64,000 bases of DNA from Anaeromyxobacter terrae. Lineage in GTDB: Bacteria > Myxococcota > Myxococcia > Myxococcales > Anaeromyxobacteraceae. The DNA is taken from NCBI RefSeq assembly GCF_022690685.1, contig NZ_JALCYY010000019.1, forward strand, positions 1 to 64,000, given 5' to 3'. The position numbers and the translations under genes were made by a program. Below, in pieces: positions 1 to 8,909 of the stretch (its first letter is position 1; every line of letters starts with the position of its first letter). Below the pieces are notes generated by a model. The model did not search any database and was not told where the DNA came from. It saw only the letters and a list, made by a program, of their open reading frames with translations.

Positions 1-1
1 G

Positions 2-127
2 GCGATCGAGAGCTACATCGCCATCACGAACGACCAGCCCAAGCCCTTCGTATGGACCAAGTCCGCCGACGAGATCCTCGCCAGCGTTGCGCGTTTCTGC
101 CGGCGGACTTCTGACTCAGGACACTAG
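2..127 (+). CDS. IS630-family transposase, C-terminal end (cut by window start)
   Basis: The window opens inside an ORF read in frame 2 that ends at the TAG at 125-127. The tail contains PKPFVWTKSADEIL followed by a basic, helical end (RFCRRT). The FVWTKSADEIL block is typical of the extreme C-terminus of IS630/Tc1-mariner-like DDE transposases, just after the catalytic core. The catalytic residues lie outside the window, so activity cannot be judged. It marks the edge of an accessory region that continues to about 11.3 kb. Confidence 0.85.
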   Translation, partial: AIESYIAITNDQPKPFVWTKSADEILASVARFCRRTSDSGH

Positions 128-150
128 GCTAGAACGAACAGCGGGAGAGG

Positions 151-282
151 ATGGACCGATTCATCCAGTTCCTCGAGAGCGAGGGCTACTACAACGTCTT
201 CTTCCCGTCCCTGGCTACGAAGGCCCAACCGCTCGGCCTCGAGTACCGGCTCGAGCCTGTCCGTCACAAAGGGAAGCCCTGA
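151..282 (+). CDS. small hypothetical protein (43 aa)
   Basis: The ATG at 151 follows a purine-rich GGGAGAGG ribosome-binding site and opens a 43-codon frame beginning MDRFIQFLESEGYYNVFFP. The product is acidic to neutral and rich in aromatic residues, with no motif I recognise. It starts 23 bases after the transposase stop and ends five bases before the next broken frame, so the two may once have been one transcription unit. It could also be a fragment. Confidence 0.4.
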   Translation: MDRFIQFLESEGYYNVFFPSLATKAQPLGLEYRLEPVRHKGKP

Positions 283-287
283 AGCGG

Positions 288-565
288 GTGACTGAGATCG
301 AGACGTCGTACGTGGTGAAGGTGACCGCGCCCGCCTACGAGGATGTCCTCGAGCCCGAGCAGCTCGCCGAGTACACCGTTCAGCCATCCGGTTCGGCCGC
401 AACTACTTCTGCCGCTTCTACAACGGTGAGTGGCACATGGGGCCAAGCAGCTTCGGCCGAGAAAGGCGCGAGTTTCACCTCGGTGGGAAGCGTGGCGAGA
501 TGGAACTCAGCGCGTCGGCCGACGAGTTTGTTGCCGAGTCGATGCGAGCCCAGGAATGTGCCTAG
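288..565 (+). pseudogene. hypothetical protein broken by a frame change near 384
   Basis: From the GTG at 288 the frame reads VTEIETSYVVKVTAPAYED and stays protein-like to about residue 32. It then turns into low-complexity Ser/Ala/Thr. From 386, one frame over, the sequence becomes protein-like again (FGRNYFCRFYNGEWHMG) and runs to the TAG at 563-565. A single indel around 384 would restore one protein of about 90 residues. The product is not recognised. It is probably a decayed gene of the accessory island. Confidence 0.4.
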
Positions 566-667
566 GGAGCCTCGTTGTACGGCGCCGTCCGTCCTGGGGG
601 GCCACGTGGTTCGTGCGCGATTCGGCCTGAGCGGTCCTGCTCACCCCTCCGTGCGACTCTGAACGAG

Positions 668-698
668 CGCGGCCTCGGCTTTGTTTGCCGAGGCCGCG
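668..698. terminator. strong hairpin terminator 3' of the parB-like gene
   Basis: A perfect 12-bp inverted repeat (CGCGGCCTCGGC at 668-679, GCCGAGGCCGCG at 687-698) flanks a T-rich 7-base loop. It lies 33 bases beyond the parB stop on the minus strand and also 3' of the short plus-strand frames, so it can serve both directions. Confidence 0.6.
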
Positions 699-730
699 TC
701 GAACCGTCAACCCGTGTGAATGGCTGGGTG

Positions 731-1733
<1,003 letters not shown>

Positions 1734-1741
<8 letters not shown>

Positions 1742-2522
1742 GGATCGCCTCCGTCCGAGCAAGGAACTCGTGCACGAAGACCCGATACGCCTCGGGTCCC
1801 TTCGAGTCTTTGAATCGCGCATCGAACAGAGATGCGGCCTCGGCCATCGAGCGCGCGATCGCGACGGCGCGCGGGATGCGCGTCTCGTACAGGGCGCCGC
1901 GGCACTTGTCCTCCACGAAGGCAAGCGCTTCCTCCGACTCCTTGTCGCTGGTCCAGAACGTTGGCAGGTACCGGATGAGCGGTCGCGCCTGCCCGTCGAA
2001 CACCTCCTCCAGGATCGTGCTGAGCTCCACGATGCAGCTCGCCGCGAATCGCGTGAGTTGGACGGGCGCGATGATGTGCTCGCACGCGACCAGCGTGTTA
2101 GCCATCACCGCCCCGCCACCCGGTCGGCAGTCGCAGAGGATGAACTCGTAGCGGTCCTCCACCTTGTCGAGGGCGCGCCGCAGCTTCACGGGGCCGCTCA
2201 CCATCGTCTCTTTCCCAAGCCGCATCTCCGTGAGCACCGGGTCTGGGTCGGCCGGCACGAGGTCGAGGTACTCGTCGATTTTCACCGGCGCGAACTCGCG
2301 CTCCGGGTGCAGCATCAACTCTCGCGACGTGTAGCTAACGCGCAGCTTGTCGACCCCGAGCACCAGGCTCAGGTCGGCCATCTGCGGATCCAGGTCGACT
2401 ACCAACGTGCGCTTCTTGTGCTCGCGAAGACCCCACGCGAGCGCCGCTGCCGTCGCTGTCTTACCGACGCCGCCCTTCGGCATCACGACCGCTGCCCTCA
2501 CTGCCCTTCGCTGCTCAGCCAT
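1734..2522 (-). CDS. parA: ParA-family partition ATPase
   Basis: A 262-residue ATPase with the deviant Walker A box KGGVGKT at residues 16-22, the A' motif VVDLDPQ and a Walker-B-like ILCDCRPGG stretch. It has no N-terminal DNA-binding domain, as in small (type Ib or chromosomal-type) ParA proteins. I chose the ATG at 2522 because GGAGG sits at 2530-2534, seven bases upstream; an earlier ATG at 2549 in the same frame lacks such a site. It is followed directly by parB. Three CATGTAG/CTACATG heptamers and a promoter-like sequence lie immediately upstream and may mediate autoregulation. Confidence 0.9.
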
Positions 2523-2533
2523 CCCCGCACCTC

Positions 2534-2586
2534 CATGTAGGCTATGCACCTACATGTCAGCGTATAGGACGCTACATGGATGTCAA
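2534..2586 (-). promoter_or_regulatory. putative parAB promoter/operator with three CTACATG heptamers
   Basis: On the minus strand a perfect TTGACA (-35-like, 2586-2581) precedes TATACG (2566-2561); the 14-base spacing is short, but TACGCT at 16 bases is an alternative -10. The heptamer CATGTAG or its complement CTACATG occurs at 2534-2540, 2550-2556 and 2572-2578, the first two forming an inverted repeat. The arrangement suggests an operator overlapping the promoter, as expected for an autoregulated partition operon. Confidence 0.45.
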
Positions 2587-2633
2587 CACGCATCTACGTG
2601 GTTCTCGGGCAGCCGCTGCTGAGCGCTGCTCGT

Positions 2634-2653
2634 CGACGTCACCGGTGACGTCG
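2634..2653. promoter_or_regulatory. 20-bp perfect palindrome, candidate parS-like site or operator
   Basis: CGACGTCACCGGTGACGTCG is fully self-complementary over 20 bases. It lies 112 bases upstream of the parA start and 219 bases upstream of the HEPN gene, in the divergent region between them. ParB binding sites are palindromes of about this size, but the sequence differs from the well-known chromosomal parS, so a dedicated parS or a repressor operator are both possible. Confidence 0.4.
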
Positions 2654-2871
2654 CGCTCGTTGCCACGGTGTCCCGCCGACTGGCTTGGCATCCTAACTGG
2701 CCACGGCTGTGAGAGCGGGGGGCTCAGCCCTGGTCAGAGCCGACGACGAGCAGCGCCACCCCCTCCGCCCGCAGTAGGCTACGCTTGCTGCTCGCGCCAC
2801 GGCAGGGAGCCGCCAGCACGGCGCAGTGGTACGCGGCGCCGGTCCGTCACTCAAACCACCGCGAAAAGAGA

Positions 2872-3843
2872 ATGGCTACACGTCCTCAGCAGCCCAAGGA
2901 TCCGCTTCTCGCAAACGCGATCGAGGCCATCGAGAACGGGATCGAAGATTTCACAGAAGGTCGACCACAGCGCGTGTCTTCGGCGCTTCGGAACCTCTGT
3001 GCCGGCGTGCTGCTTCTGCTGAAGGAGAATCTCCGCCAACTCTCGCCGCCCGGAACCGATGGTGCGCTGATCTTCAAGAAGTTAGTTCCGAAGCCCTTGG
3101 GCGGAGCGGTTGTGTTCGTCGGGAAGGGCAAGTCGACCGTCGACCTGGAAGATATCAGGGAGCGGCTCGAGCCCCTGGGATTCAACGTCGAATGGCAACG
3201 AATCTTCCGGTTGCGAGACCTGCGGAACGATGTGGAGCACCATCGATCCGTGCATCCCCACACAACGATGCAGGAGGCGATCGCGAACACGTTCGTGGTT
3301 GTTGTGAGGATTCTGGAGCAGCTTGGGCTTGAGCCAGCCCACGAGCTCTCTGAGAAAACATGGGCGGAGATGCTGGCCCAAGCCGAGACCTTCAAGGCAC
3401 TGGAAGACGAGTGTCGAAAGTCCATCGACCGCGTGATCGGTGTACCTGACGAGGCACAGGAAACGCTCAGGGTCTGGCGATGCTGTCCGGAATGCAGTTC
3501 GGAGTTGATACAGGCGATCGGAACCGAGTACGCCGACCTAGCCTTTGTCTGCCGAGCCTGCGGCGCTCGGTCGGAGCTCCCAGGCGTCTTGGAGAAGGCC
3601 CTTGAGGGCGAGTATGCGGGCGACGCGTACGAGGCGGCCAAGGATGGCGACGAGCCGCCGCTGGCAGTGTGCCCCAACTGCTGCTCCGAGACCTTTGTGG
3701 TCGCCTCGGACGTCTGCCTGGTGTGCGGCGAGGGACGCAGCTACGAGAACTGCAACTTGTGCGGGAATTCGTTGTCCGTCGAGGAGCAAGACTTCGATGG
3801 ACTGTGTTCCTACTGCCACCATCGGATGACGAAGGACGACTGA
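2872..3843 (+). CDS. HEPN-like protein with C-terminal multi-zinc-ribbon region
   Basis: A 323-residue protein. The ATG at 2872 follows an AAAGAGA site; an upstream GTG/ATG extension is low-complexity. The N-terminal half is all-alpha and ends in RLRDLRNDVEHH, where R118 and H123 form the Rx4H signature of HEPN domains, a fold of many RNases and toxins. The C-terminal part carries six CxxC-type knuckles (C205/208, C227/230, C267/270, C282/285, C294/297, C312/315), enough for two or three zinc ribbons. The metallopeptidase gene follows after 46 bases on the same strand, suggesting one operon. Less GC-rich than flanking chromosome. RNase activity is inferred from the motif only; a regulatory HEPN role is possible. 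Confidence 0.6.
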   Translation: MATRPQQPKDPLLANAIEAIENGIEDFTEGRPQRVSSALRNLCAGVLLLLKENLRQLSPPGTDGALIFKKLVPKPLGGAVVFVGKGKSTVDLEDIRERLEPLGFNVEWQRIFRLRDLRNDVEHHRSVHPHTTMQEAIANTFVVVVRILEQLGLEPAHELSEKTWAEMLAQAETFKALEDECRKSIDRVIGVPDEAQETLRVWRCCPECSSELIQAIGTEYADLAFVCRACGARSELPGVLEKALEGEYAGDAYEAAKDGDEPPLAVCPNCCSETFVVASDVCLVCGEGRSYENCNLCGNSLSVEEQDFDGLCSYCHHRMTKDD

Positions 3844-3889
3844 TGTGCGCGAGGCCCCTGCGACGATTCAGTCGAGGAGTACGCCGCCC

Positions 3890-4549
3890 ATGACTTTCGA
3901 GGCTTCGCTCGCTCTCCTGAGGGAACGCGCCCCTTCCACCGCTCTCAATGGCTGGCGACTCCTTCGCGTAATCAACCGACCGTTCGGTCATCCGGGCGAG
4001 TTCGTACCCAGTCGCGATCCGCGCCAGCTCACGGCGCTCATATACATCCGGACAGGCCGGAGTCCTCGAGACACGCTGTTCACTCTATGTCACGAGCTGG
4101 GTCACTTCTGGTCGCATTCAACCGGGCGACGTGACGCCACGTATATGCGAGCAGTAGTCGAGTTCACGAAGTGGCAGAGTTCGCTCGCGTCAGATATCCG
4201 GAACTCGCCGGAGGTCCTGGCAACTTCACGTGAGTCGGCCACCTACGCACCGGCGTACGACAACGCGCTCAAGAGTGCGTTGTCGCGGCGGCCGAACCCC
4301 CTCTCCGAAGCGGAGAGACACGCGATCGTTTCTGAGGAACTTCGCGCGTGGTGCTTCGGCTATCAAATTGTGGAAGCGCTGAAGGTGCCCACAGGAGAGG
4401 CGTTTGAAGCCGAGGTGAACTCCTCTGTGGCGAATTACTGCGAACGCGCACAAGTCGCGGCCATCGTGTGGGAAGCGAAGGGATGCGCCGAGGACCTGAC
4501 GGTCGCCGACAGGGACTTCATCGCCAGCCTGACGAGGCCGGCCAGTTGA
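3890..4549 (+). CDS. putative zinc metallopeptidase (HExxH, ImmA/IrrE-like)
   Basis: A 219-residue protein with LFTLCHELGHFWSH; H68-E69 and H72 form the HExxH zinc site. A downstream helix SEELRAWCFGYQIVEAL (E149/E150) corresponds in position to the acidic third-ligand helix of ImmA/IrrE (M78) peptidases. Those enzymes cleave repressors or act as antitoxin-like or stress switches. I chose the ATG at 3890 because GAGGAG lies ten bases upstream; a GTG at 3845 would add 15 unconvincing residues. It follows the HEPN gene closely, so the two probably act together. The substrate is unknown. Confidence 0.6.
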   Translation: MTFEASLALLRERAPSTALNGWRLLRVINRPFGHPGEFVPSRDPRQLTALIYIRTGRSPRDTLFTLCHELGHFWSHSTGRRDATYMRAVVEFTKWQSSLASDIRNSPEVLATSRESATYAPAYDNALKSALSRRPNPLSEAERHAIVSEELRAWCFGYQIVEALKVPTGEAFEAEVNSSVANYCERAQVAAIVWEAKGCAEDLTVADRDFIASLTRPAS

Positions 4550-4704
4550 CGGGAGCTTCCATGCGAGTCCAGGGCTGGCCAAGGAGCCTGGATCTGGCGC
4601 CGAGGACGCCGACGCGGCGGGCACGGGCAGATCCAGCTGAAGAGCACGGTCGCCGGTGGTGCCGCTCGCGGCCAGAAGATCCACATCGATCTCGCGCGGC
4701 GGAC

Positions 4705-4875
4705 GATGCCCTGACACTCCGCGACGAACACGAAGTCGATGAACCCAAGGCAGCACGGTTCATGATTCCTTGGGTCGAGCTGGAGGCAGAGGCGGTCCTT
4801 GTCGACCCGCTCGTATGGCGCCCACGGCAGGAAGGCGGGCTTCGCAGCCTGAACTGCGACCACCTCCGCGCGTAG
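4705..4875 (+). pseudogene. fragment of a CoiA-like nuclease gene
   Basis: The frame ending at the TAG 4873-4875 reads HEVDEPKAARFMIPWVELEA and then VDPLVWRPRQEGGLRSLNCD. This matches the middle of the intact CoiA-like protein at 8910-9986 (THAVTKEKAEGLSIPWIELAA, then SPLRWVPHRDGLRPLRCD). Nothing upstream in frame resembles the N-terminal half. It is therefore a remnant of a second, related gene rather than a duplicate at high identity. Confidence 0.6.
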
Positions 4876-5393
4876 GGTTCGAGCACCGCTGGCGCTGGTG
4901 CGTTGCTGTTCCTTCACCATCAGCTCGAAAGCGTAAACAAGCCCGAAGCCCTGCTCCGCGATGGATCAGCGGGCCGTTAACGACGCTCGCTCGCGGGGCT
5001 TGCGCGCGATGACGAGCTTGAGCGGACGAACCCACTTCCCGTTCTTCCAGACACCGCGGTCCGTCCGGCTGTGTCGTCTGGTATTAGTCGAAGAGCTCCC
5101 GGCCACCGAGTCGGCATGAGCTTCCTAGTCCTGGGCGGCCCGCCCGGTGGGCCGATGCCGCCGCTCGACGGCTACCGAATGGCCCGGCACGTGAAGGCCA
5201 ACGCGCAAGGAGTGAAGACCCTTCGTAGAGCGACTCGACAGATTCCCCGCTCTGCTTTTGCACCCGTTCCGGACATCGCCAGCCTCTCGGACTGGCTCTT
5301 CGGGCCGCCCCAAGGGACGACGCGATGACCGCACCGACCGCCACTTCGCGCACATCGATATTCTGGTGTCCGCTCCTCGAGTAACGTGCTCGC
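4876..5393. other. gene-poor stretch with possible decayed coding sequence
   Basis: No convincing gene. On the minus strand near 4975-5075 a short frame reads GVWKNGKWVRPLKLVI, which recalls the EWRDGKWVKRP segment near the C-terminus of the intact CoiA-like protein. On the plus strand at about 5340-5363 the frame reads RHFAHID, identical to that protein's N-terminal RHFAHID. Both matches are too short to prove homology, but they fit debris from CoiA-like genes. Confidence 0.3.
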
Positions 5394-8300
5394 ATGGGCA
5401 CGTTCCGCCGCTCCAGGCTCGCGCCTGGGATCTACGACGAGGTCATTACCGGTGCAGTCGAGGCGCAGCTGCAGCAGCTGGACGGTTCCACCTTCGCGAT
5501 CGAGCGTAAGCATATCGAGAAGTCCGCGGACGTGGCGCCGCCCCTTGCGGCGCTCCTCCGCGACGCGCTCGACCTCACACTGGACGAGCTCGGTGGTGAA
5601 TCCGCGAAAGCGCTCAAGCTGGCCGAGGACGTCCTCGGGACCCTGGCCCGGCATGCGCCCCGCGTCTTCAAGCACGGCGAAGTTCAGCTTCGGCCGGAGC
5701 GGCTCCTTGGGATCGTTCCGAAGCCGGCCGCCCTGCCCTCCTTCCCGCGCGGGTCCCTGCACACTTCGAACCTCATCGTCAACGCCGAGGGCGAGTCGCT
5801 GCTGGACCACCTCCGAAGCGAGTTCGAGAGCGCTGACCGCATCGACCTACTGTGCGCATTTGTGAAGCTGAGCGGGTTCGAGAAGCTCCGCTCGGCTATC
5901 GAGCGCCACTGCATCTCCCGTGGGCGGCCACTTCGCGTTCTCACGACGACGTATATGGGCGCGTCGGATGCTCGGGCCATCGAGCGGTTCGCTGCGCTAC
6001 CGAACTCGGCGATCCGGGTCTCCTACGACGACCAAACCACGCGCCTCCATGCGAAGGCCTGGGTGTTCCACCGGGAGAGCGGCGTCTCGACCGCGTACGT
6101 CGGCAGCTCGAACCTCTCCCACGCCGCGCAGACCGACGGCCTCGAGTGGAACGTCCGCGTCACCGAAGGCGACCAGCCGGTGCTGCTGGCTCAAATGGCG
6201 GAGACCTTCGAGCAGTACTGGGCTGACCAGGCGCTGTTCGAGCCCTTCGAAGCCGGGAAGGAGGCGCACCGGAAACGGCTCGCGCGAAGCCTCGCCGCCG
6301 CCGACCGAGATCCCGGACTCGACGCGCTGATCGAGCTCGAGGCCAAGCCGTTCCAGAAGCCCGTCCTCGAGGAGCTCGCCGCCGCGCGCGCCCTCGGACG
6401 TCGCCGTAACCTCCTGGTGGCCGCCACCGGTACGGGCAAGACCGTGATGGCCGCCCTCGACTACGTGGCGCTGCGCCAAGCGGGCACGGTCGACACGCTC
6501 CTGTTCGTCGCGCACCGCCGCGAGATCCTAGAGCAGGCCCGAGCGCTGTATCGCGCCGCTCTTCAGTCCTCGGAGTTCGGTGAGCTCCTGTACCAGGGGC
6601 AGGAGCCCACCATCGGCCATCACGTCTTCGCGTCCATCGACTCCCTCCGTGACGACCGGCTCGATCCGAAGCGGTTCGACATGATCGTCATCGACGAGGC
6701 GCACCACTCGCCGGCGTTTAAGTGGGAGTCGTTCCTGGCGAAGGTAGGCGACCGCGCCGAGGTCCTCGGCCTCACCGGGACTCCCGAGCGCGCCGACGGC
6801 CTCGACTACGACCATCTCTTCCCGCGGCCCTGGATCGGCAATCTCCGGATCTGGAACGCCATCCCGCAGGCTCTCGTGCCGTTCCGCTACTACATGCTCG
6901 AAGTTGAGGGCGTGGACCTCCGGGACGTGGGCTGGGCCGCTGGACGGTACGCATCCGACGAGCTCGCCGGAAAGCTCATCGGGGCCGCCGAGCTGTTCGT
7001 GCACCGCGCCGTAAAGGCGGTCGCCGAGTACGTCGCTCGCCCGGAGCAGCTTCGGGCGATCGCCTTCTGCGCCAGCATCCGGCACGCCGAGATCGTCGCG
7101 GAACAGTTCGCAAGACGAGGCTTCCGCGCACAGGTGCTCACAGGCGAGACACCGGCGTTGGAACGGCGCCAGGCCAGGAGCGACCTCAACCTCGGCAAGA
7201 TCCAGGTCCTCTGCGTCGTCGACATCTACAACGAGGGGGTCGACGTCCCGAACGTCAACACGCTCTTCTTCTTCCGTCCGACGGAGAGCTCGACGGTGTT
7301 CCTGCAACAGCTCGGCCGCGGGCTCCGCCTCGCGCGCAACAAGGCCGAGCTCGTCGTCTTCGATCTGACCGGTCGCCAGCATGACGGATTCCGCTTCGAT
7401 CAGCGCTTCCGCCGCATGCTCGGGAAGACACCGCGGGAACTTCGCGAGGGTCTTGAGCGCGGGTTTGCAAAGCTCCCGGCGGGCTGTCACCTCCACCTCG
7501 ACGAGATCGCGCGCACGTACGTCCTTGAGCAGCTCGAGCGATCCATTCCGGACACCATCGATGAGCTCCGGGCGCTCCTTCGCGAGCCGGCGCACTCGGG
7601 GCTTTCCCTCGACGATTTCGTTCTCGAGACCGAGGTCGGCCTGGACGTCATATACAGGCAGAAGCGCTCCTGGACCGAGCTGCGCCGTAGCGTCGGGCTG
7701 GAGGACCGCCCGCTCGCGGCAGGTGAAGGTGAGGCGCTCGAGAACATCTGCAAGCTGACCCACGTCGGCGACGGGCTCCGGCTGGAGACGTGGAAGAAGA
7801 TCCTCCGCCTCGAGCGACCGCAGGTTGCGCTCGAGGAGCGCGCGCAGGATATGCTGTTCGCGGTCCTATACGGGCGGGAGCTAGCCGCAAACAGGAACGA
7901 CGCCTGGAACGCGTGGACCCGTCACGAACTCCTCCGCGAAGAAGTCGCGGCGCTAATCCCGGTCCTCGCCCGCGAGAACGCGGTGCTCGCGCCTGATCTC
8001 CGCCTCGAGCCGGCGAACCCGCTCGTCCTGCACGCCCGCTACCTCGGCGTCGAGCTCAGCGCCGCGTTCGAGCGTCGCACCGAGGCCGGCACGTTTCGGG
8101 ACTTCTACACCGGCGTCGAGCCGGTGGCGGACGGCCGTTTCGACATGCTCCTAGTCACTCTCGAGAAGAGCGCCGCGCAGAAGGAGCACCTCCGCTACCG
8201 GGATTTCCCGCTCTCCGACCGGCGTTTCCACTGGCAATCGAAGGCGGGTACGACCCAGGCGTCGAAACAGGGACGCCGCCACCTGAGTCCGCAGAGCGAG

Positions 8301-8486
8301 GGATGCACGCCCTTGCTGTTCGTCCGCGAGCGTGCAGACGCCCGACCCGGCGTGACGATGGCCTTCCGTTATCTCGGCCCGGTCCAGCCGGTACGTGTAG
8401 AGGGTGAGAGGCCGATCACCATCGAGTGGGACCTGGCGAATCCCATGCCGCCGGAGCTCGTCCGGGTGGGACGCATTGCGTCTTGA
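5394..8486 (+). CDS. PLD-nuclease / DEAH helicase / DUF3427 protein
   Basis: A 1030-residue multidomain protein. A phospholipase-D-like nuclease domain comes first, with the HxK motif at HAKAW (H219) and YVGSSNLSHAA after it. A superfamily 2 helicase follows: Walker A ATGTGKT at 344-350, DEAH box at 434-437, motif III LTGTPERADG, and motif VI QQLGRGLRLA near 638. The C-terminal 300 residues match the DUF3427-type end of such proteins. The architecture predicts an ATP-driven DNA translocase with its own nuclease; relatives often lie in mobile or defence islands, which fits this context. It stands alone on its strand, about 0.8 kb after the metallopeptidase gene. No frameshift is visible, so it is probably functional. 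Confidence 0.85.
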   Translation: MGTFRRSRLAPGIYDEVITGAVEAQLQQLDGSTFAIERKHIEKSADVAPPLAALLRDALDLTLDELGGESAKALKLAEDVLGTLARHAPRVFKHGEVQLRPERLLGIVPKPAALPSFPRGSLHTSNLIVNAEGESLLDHLRSEFESADRIDLLCAFVKLSGFEKLRSAIERHCISRGRPLRVLTTTYMGASDARAIERFAALPNSAIRVSYDDQTTRLHAKAWVFHRESGVSTAYVGSSNLSHAAQTDGLEWNVRVTEGDQPVLLAQMAETFEQYWADQALFEPFEAGKEAHRKRLARSLAAADRDPGLDALIELEAKPFQKPVLEELAAARALGRRRNLLVAATGTGKTVMAALDYVALRQAGTVDTLLFVAHRREILEQARALYRAALQSSEFGELLYQGQEPTIGHHVFASIDSLRDDRLDPKRFDMIVIDEAHHSPAFKWESFLAKVGDRAEVLGLTGTPERADGLDYDHLFPRPWIGNLRIWNAIPQALVPFRYYMLEVEGVDLRDVGWAAGRYASDELAGKLIGAAELFVHRAVKAVAEYVARPEQLRAIAFCASIRHAEIVAEQFARRGFRAQVLTGETPALERRQARSDLNLGKIQVLCVVDIYNEGVDVPNVNTLFFFRPTESSTVFLQQLGRGLRLARNKAELVVFDLTGRQHDGFRFDQRFRRMLGKTPRELREGLERGFAKLPAGCHLHLDEIARTYVLEQLERSIPDTIDELRALLREPAHSGLSLDDFVLETEVGLDVIYRQKRSWTELRRSVGLEDRPLAAGEGEALENICKLTHVGDGLRLETWKKILRLERPQVALEERAQDMLFAVLYGRELAANRNDAWNAWTRHELLREEVAALIPVLARENAVLAPDLRLEPANPLVLHARYLGVELSAAFERRTEAGTFRDFYTGVEPVADGRFDMLLVTLEKSAAQKEHLRYRDFPLSDRRFHWQSKAGTTQASKQGRRHLSPQSEGCTPLLFVRERADARPGVTMAFRYLGPVQPVRVEGERPITIEWDLANPMPPELVRVGRIAS

Positions 8487-8538
8487 GCCGGAAACTGTGG
8501 ACCGTCACACCGATCGCCCGGCTCCACAGACCCCTATT

Positions 8539-8796
8539 CTACTGGCAGTAGACCATCTTTCCGCCAATAAGCACGATCCGATGATTACCGGCCTCATACG
8601 TCTCATCACCAGTCTGCCGCACCGGCCCGTGTCTCCGTAGTCTCCGAAGCCGCTCGTCAGTTGTGATTCCGACAGCGAAGGGATCGGCCCCGTGATCGAG
8701 GTATTCCTGTAGTTGGGGCGGCCGGGTACACCCAGCGCAGCGTCAGTCCCCTACTGTATCCTTGCGGCACTGGGGAGGGTGCTCGCCGTGTCCCAT
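8539..8796 (-). pseudogene. short hypothetical gene with an in-frame TGA
   Basis: On the minus strand an ATG at 8796 opens a frame interrupted after 17 codons by TGA (8745-8743) that then stays open for 67 codons to the TAG at 8541-8539. The open part is strikingly protein-like: LQEYLDHGADPFAVGITTDE, then ETYEAGNHRIVLIGGKMVYC at the end. No start codon lies after the TGA in frame. I do not recognise the family. It is either a decayed gene or one started at an unseen site; the rest of 8487-8909 holds nothing else I can support. Confidence 0.4.
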
Positions 8797-8909
8797 GAAG
8801 CGACCGACGCCGGAACTCCCAGCCGCCCGGAACATCTCGTCCTCTGGGCGATGAGTAGCCCCTCGCGCTCCCTTGGCATTCGGTAACATTCGACTTGCGG
8901 AGGCCAGAT

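Noticed and set aside
87-662. 191-residue open frame over the region after the transposase
   Set aside because: Its first 67 codons cut across the transposase stop and a better small ORF, and its last part is low-complexity; only the middle is protein-like.
5340-5363. RHFAHID match to the CoiA-like N-terminus
   Set aside because: Seven residues without supporting context; mentioned only as possible debris, not called as a gene.
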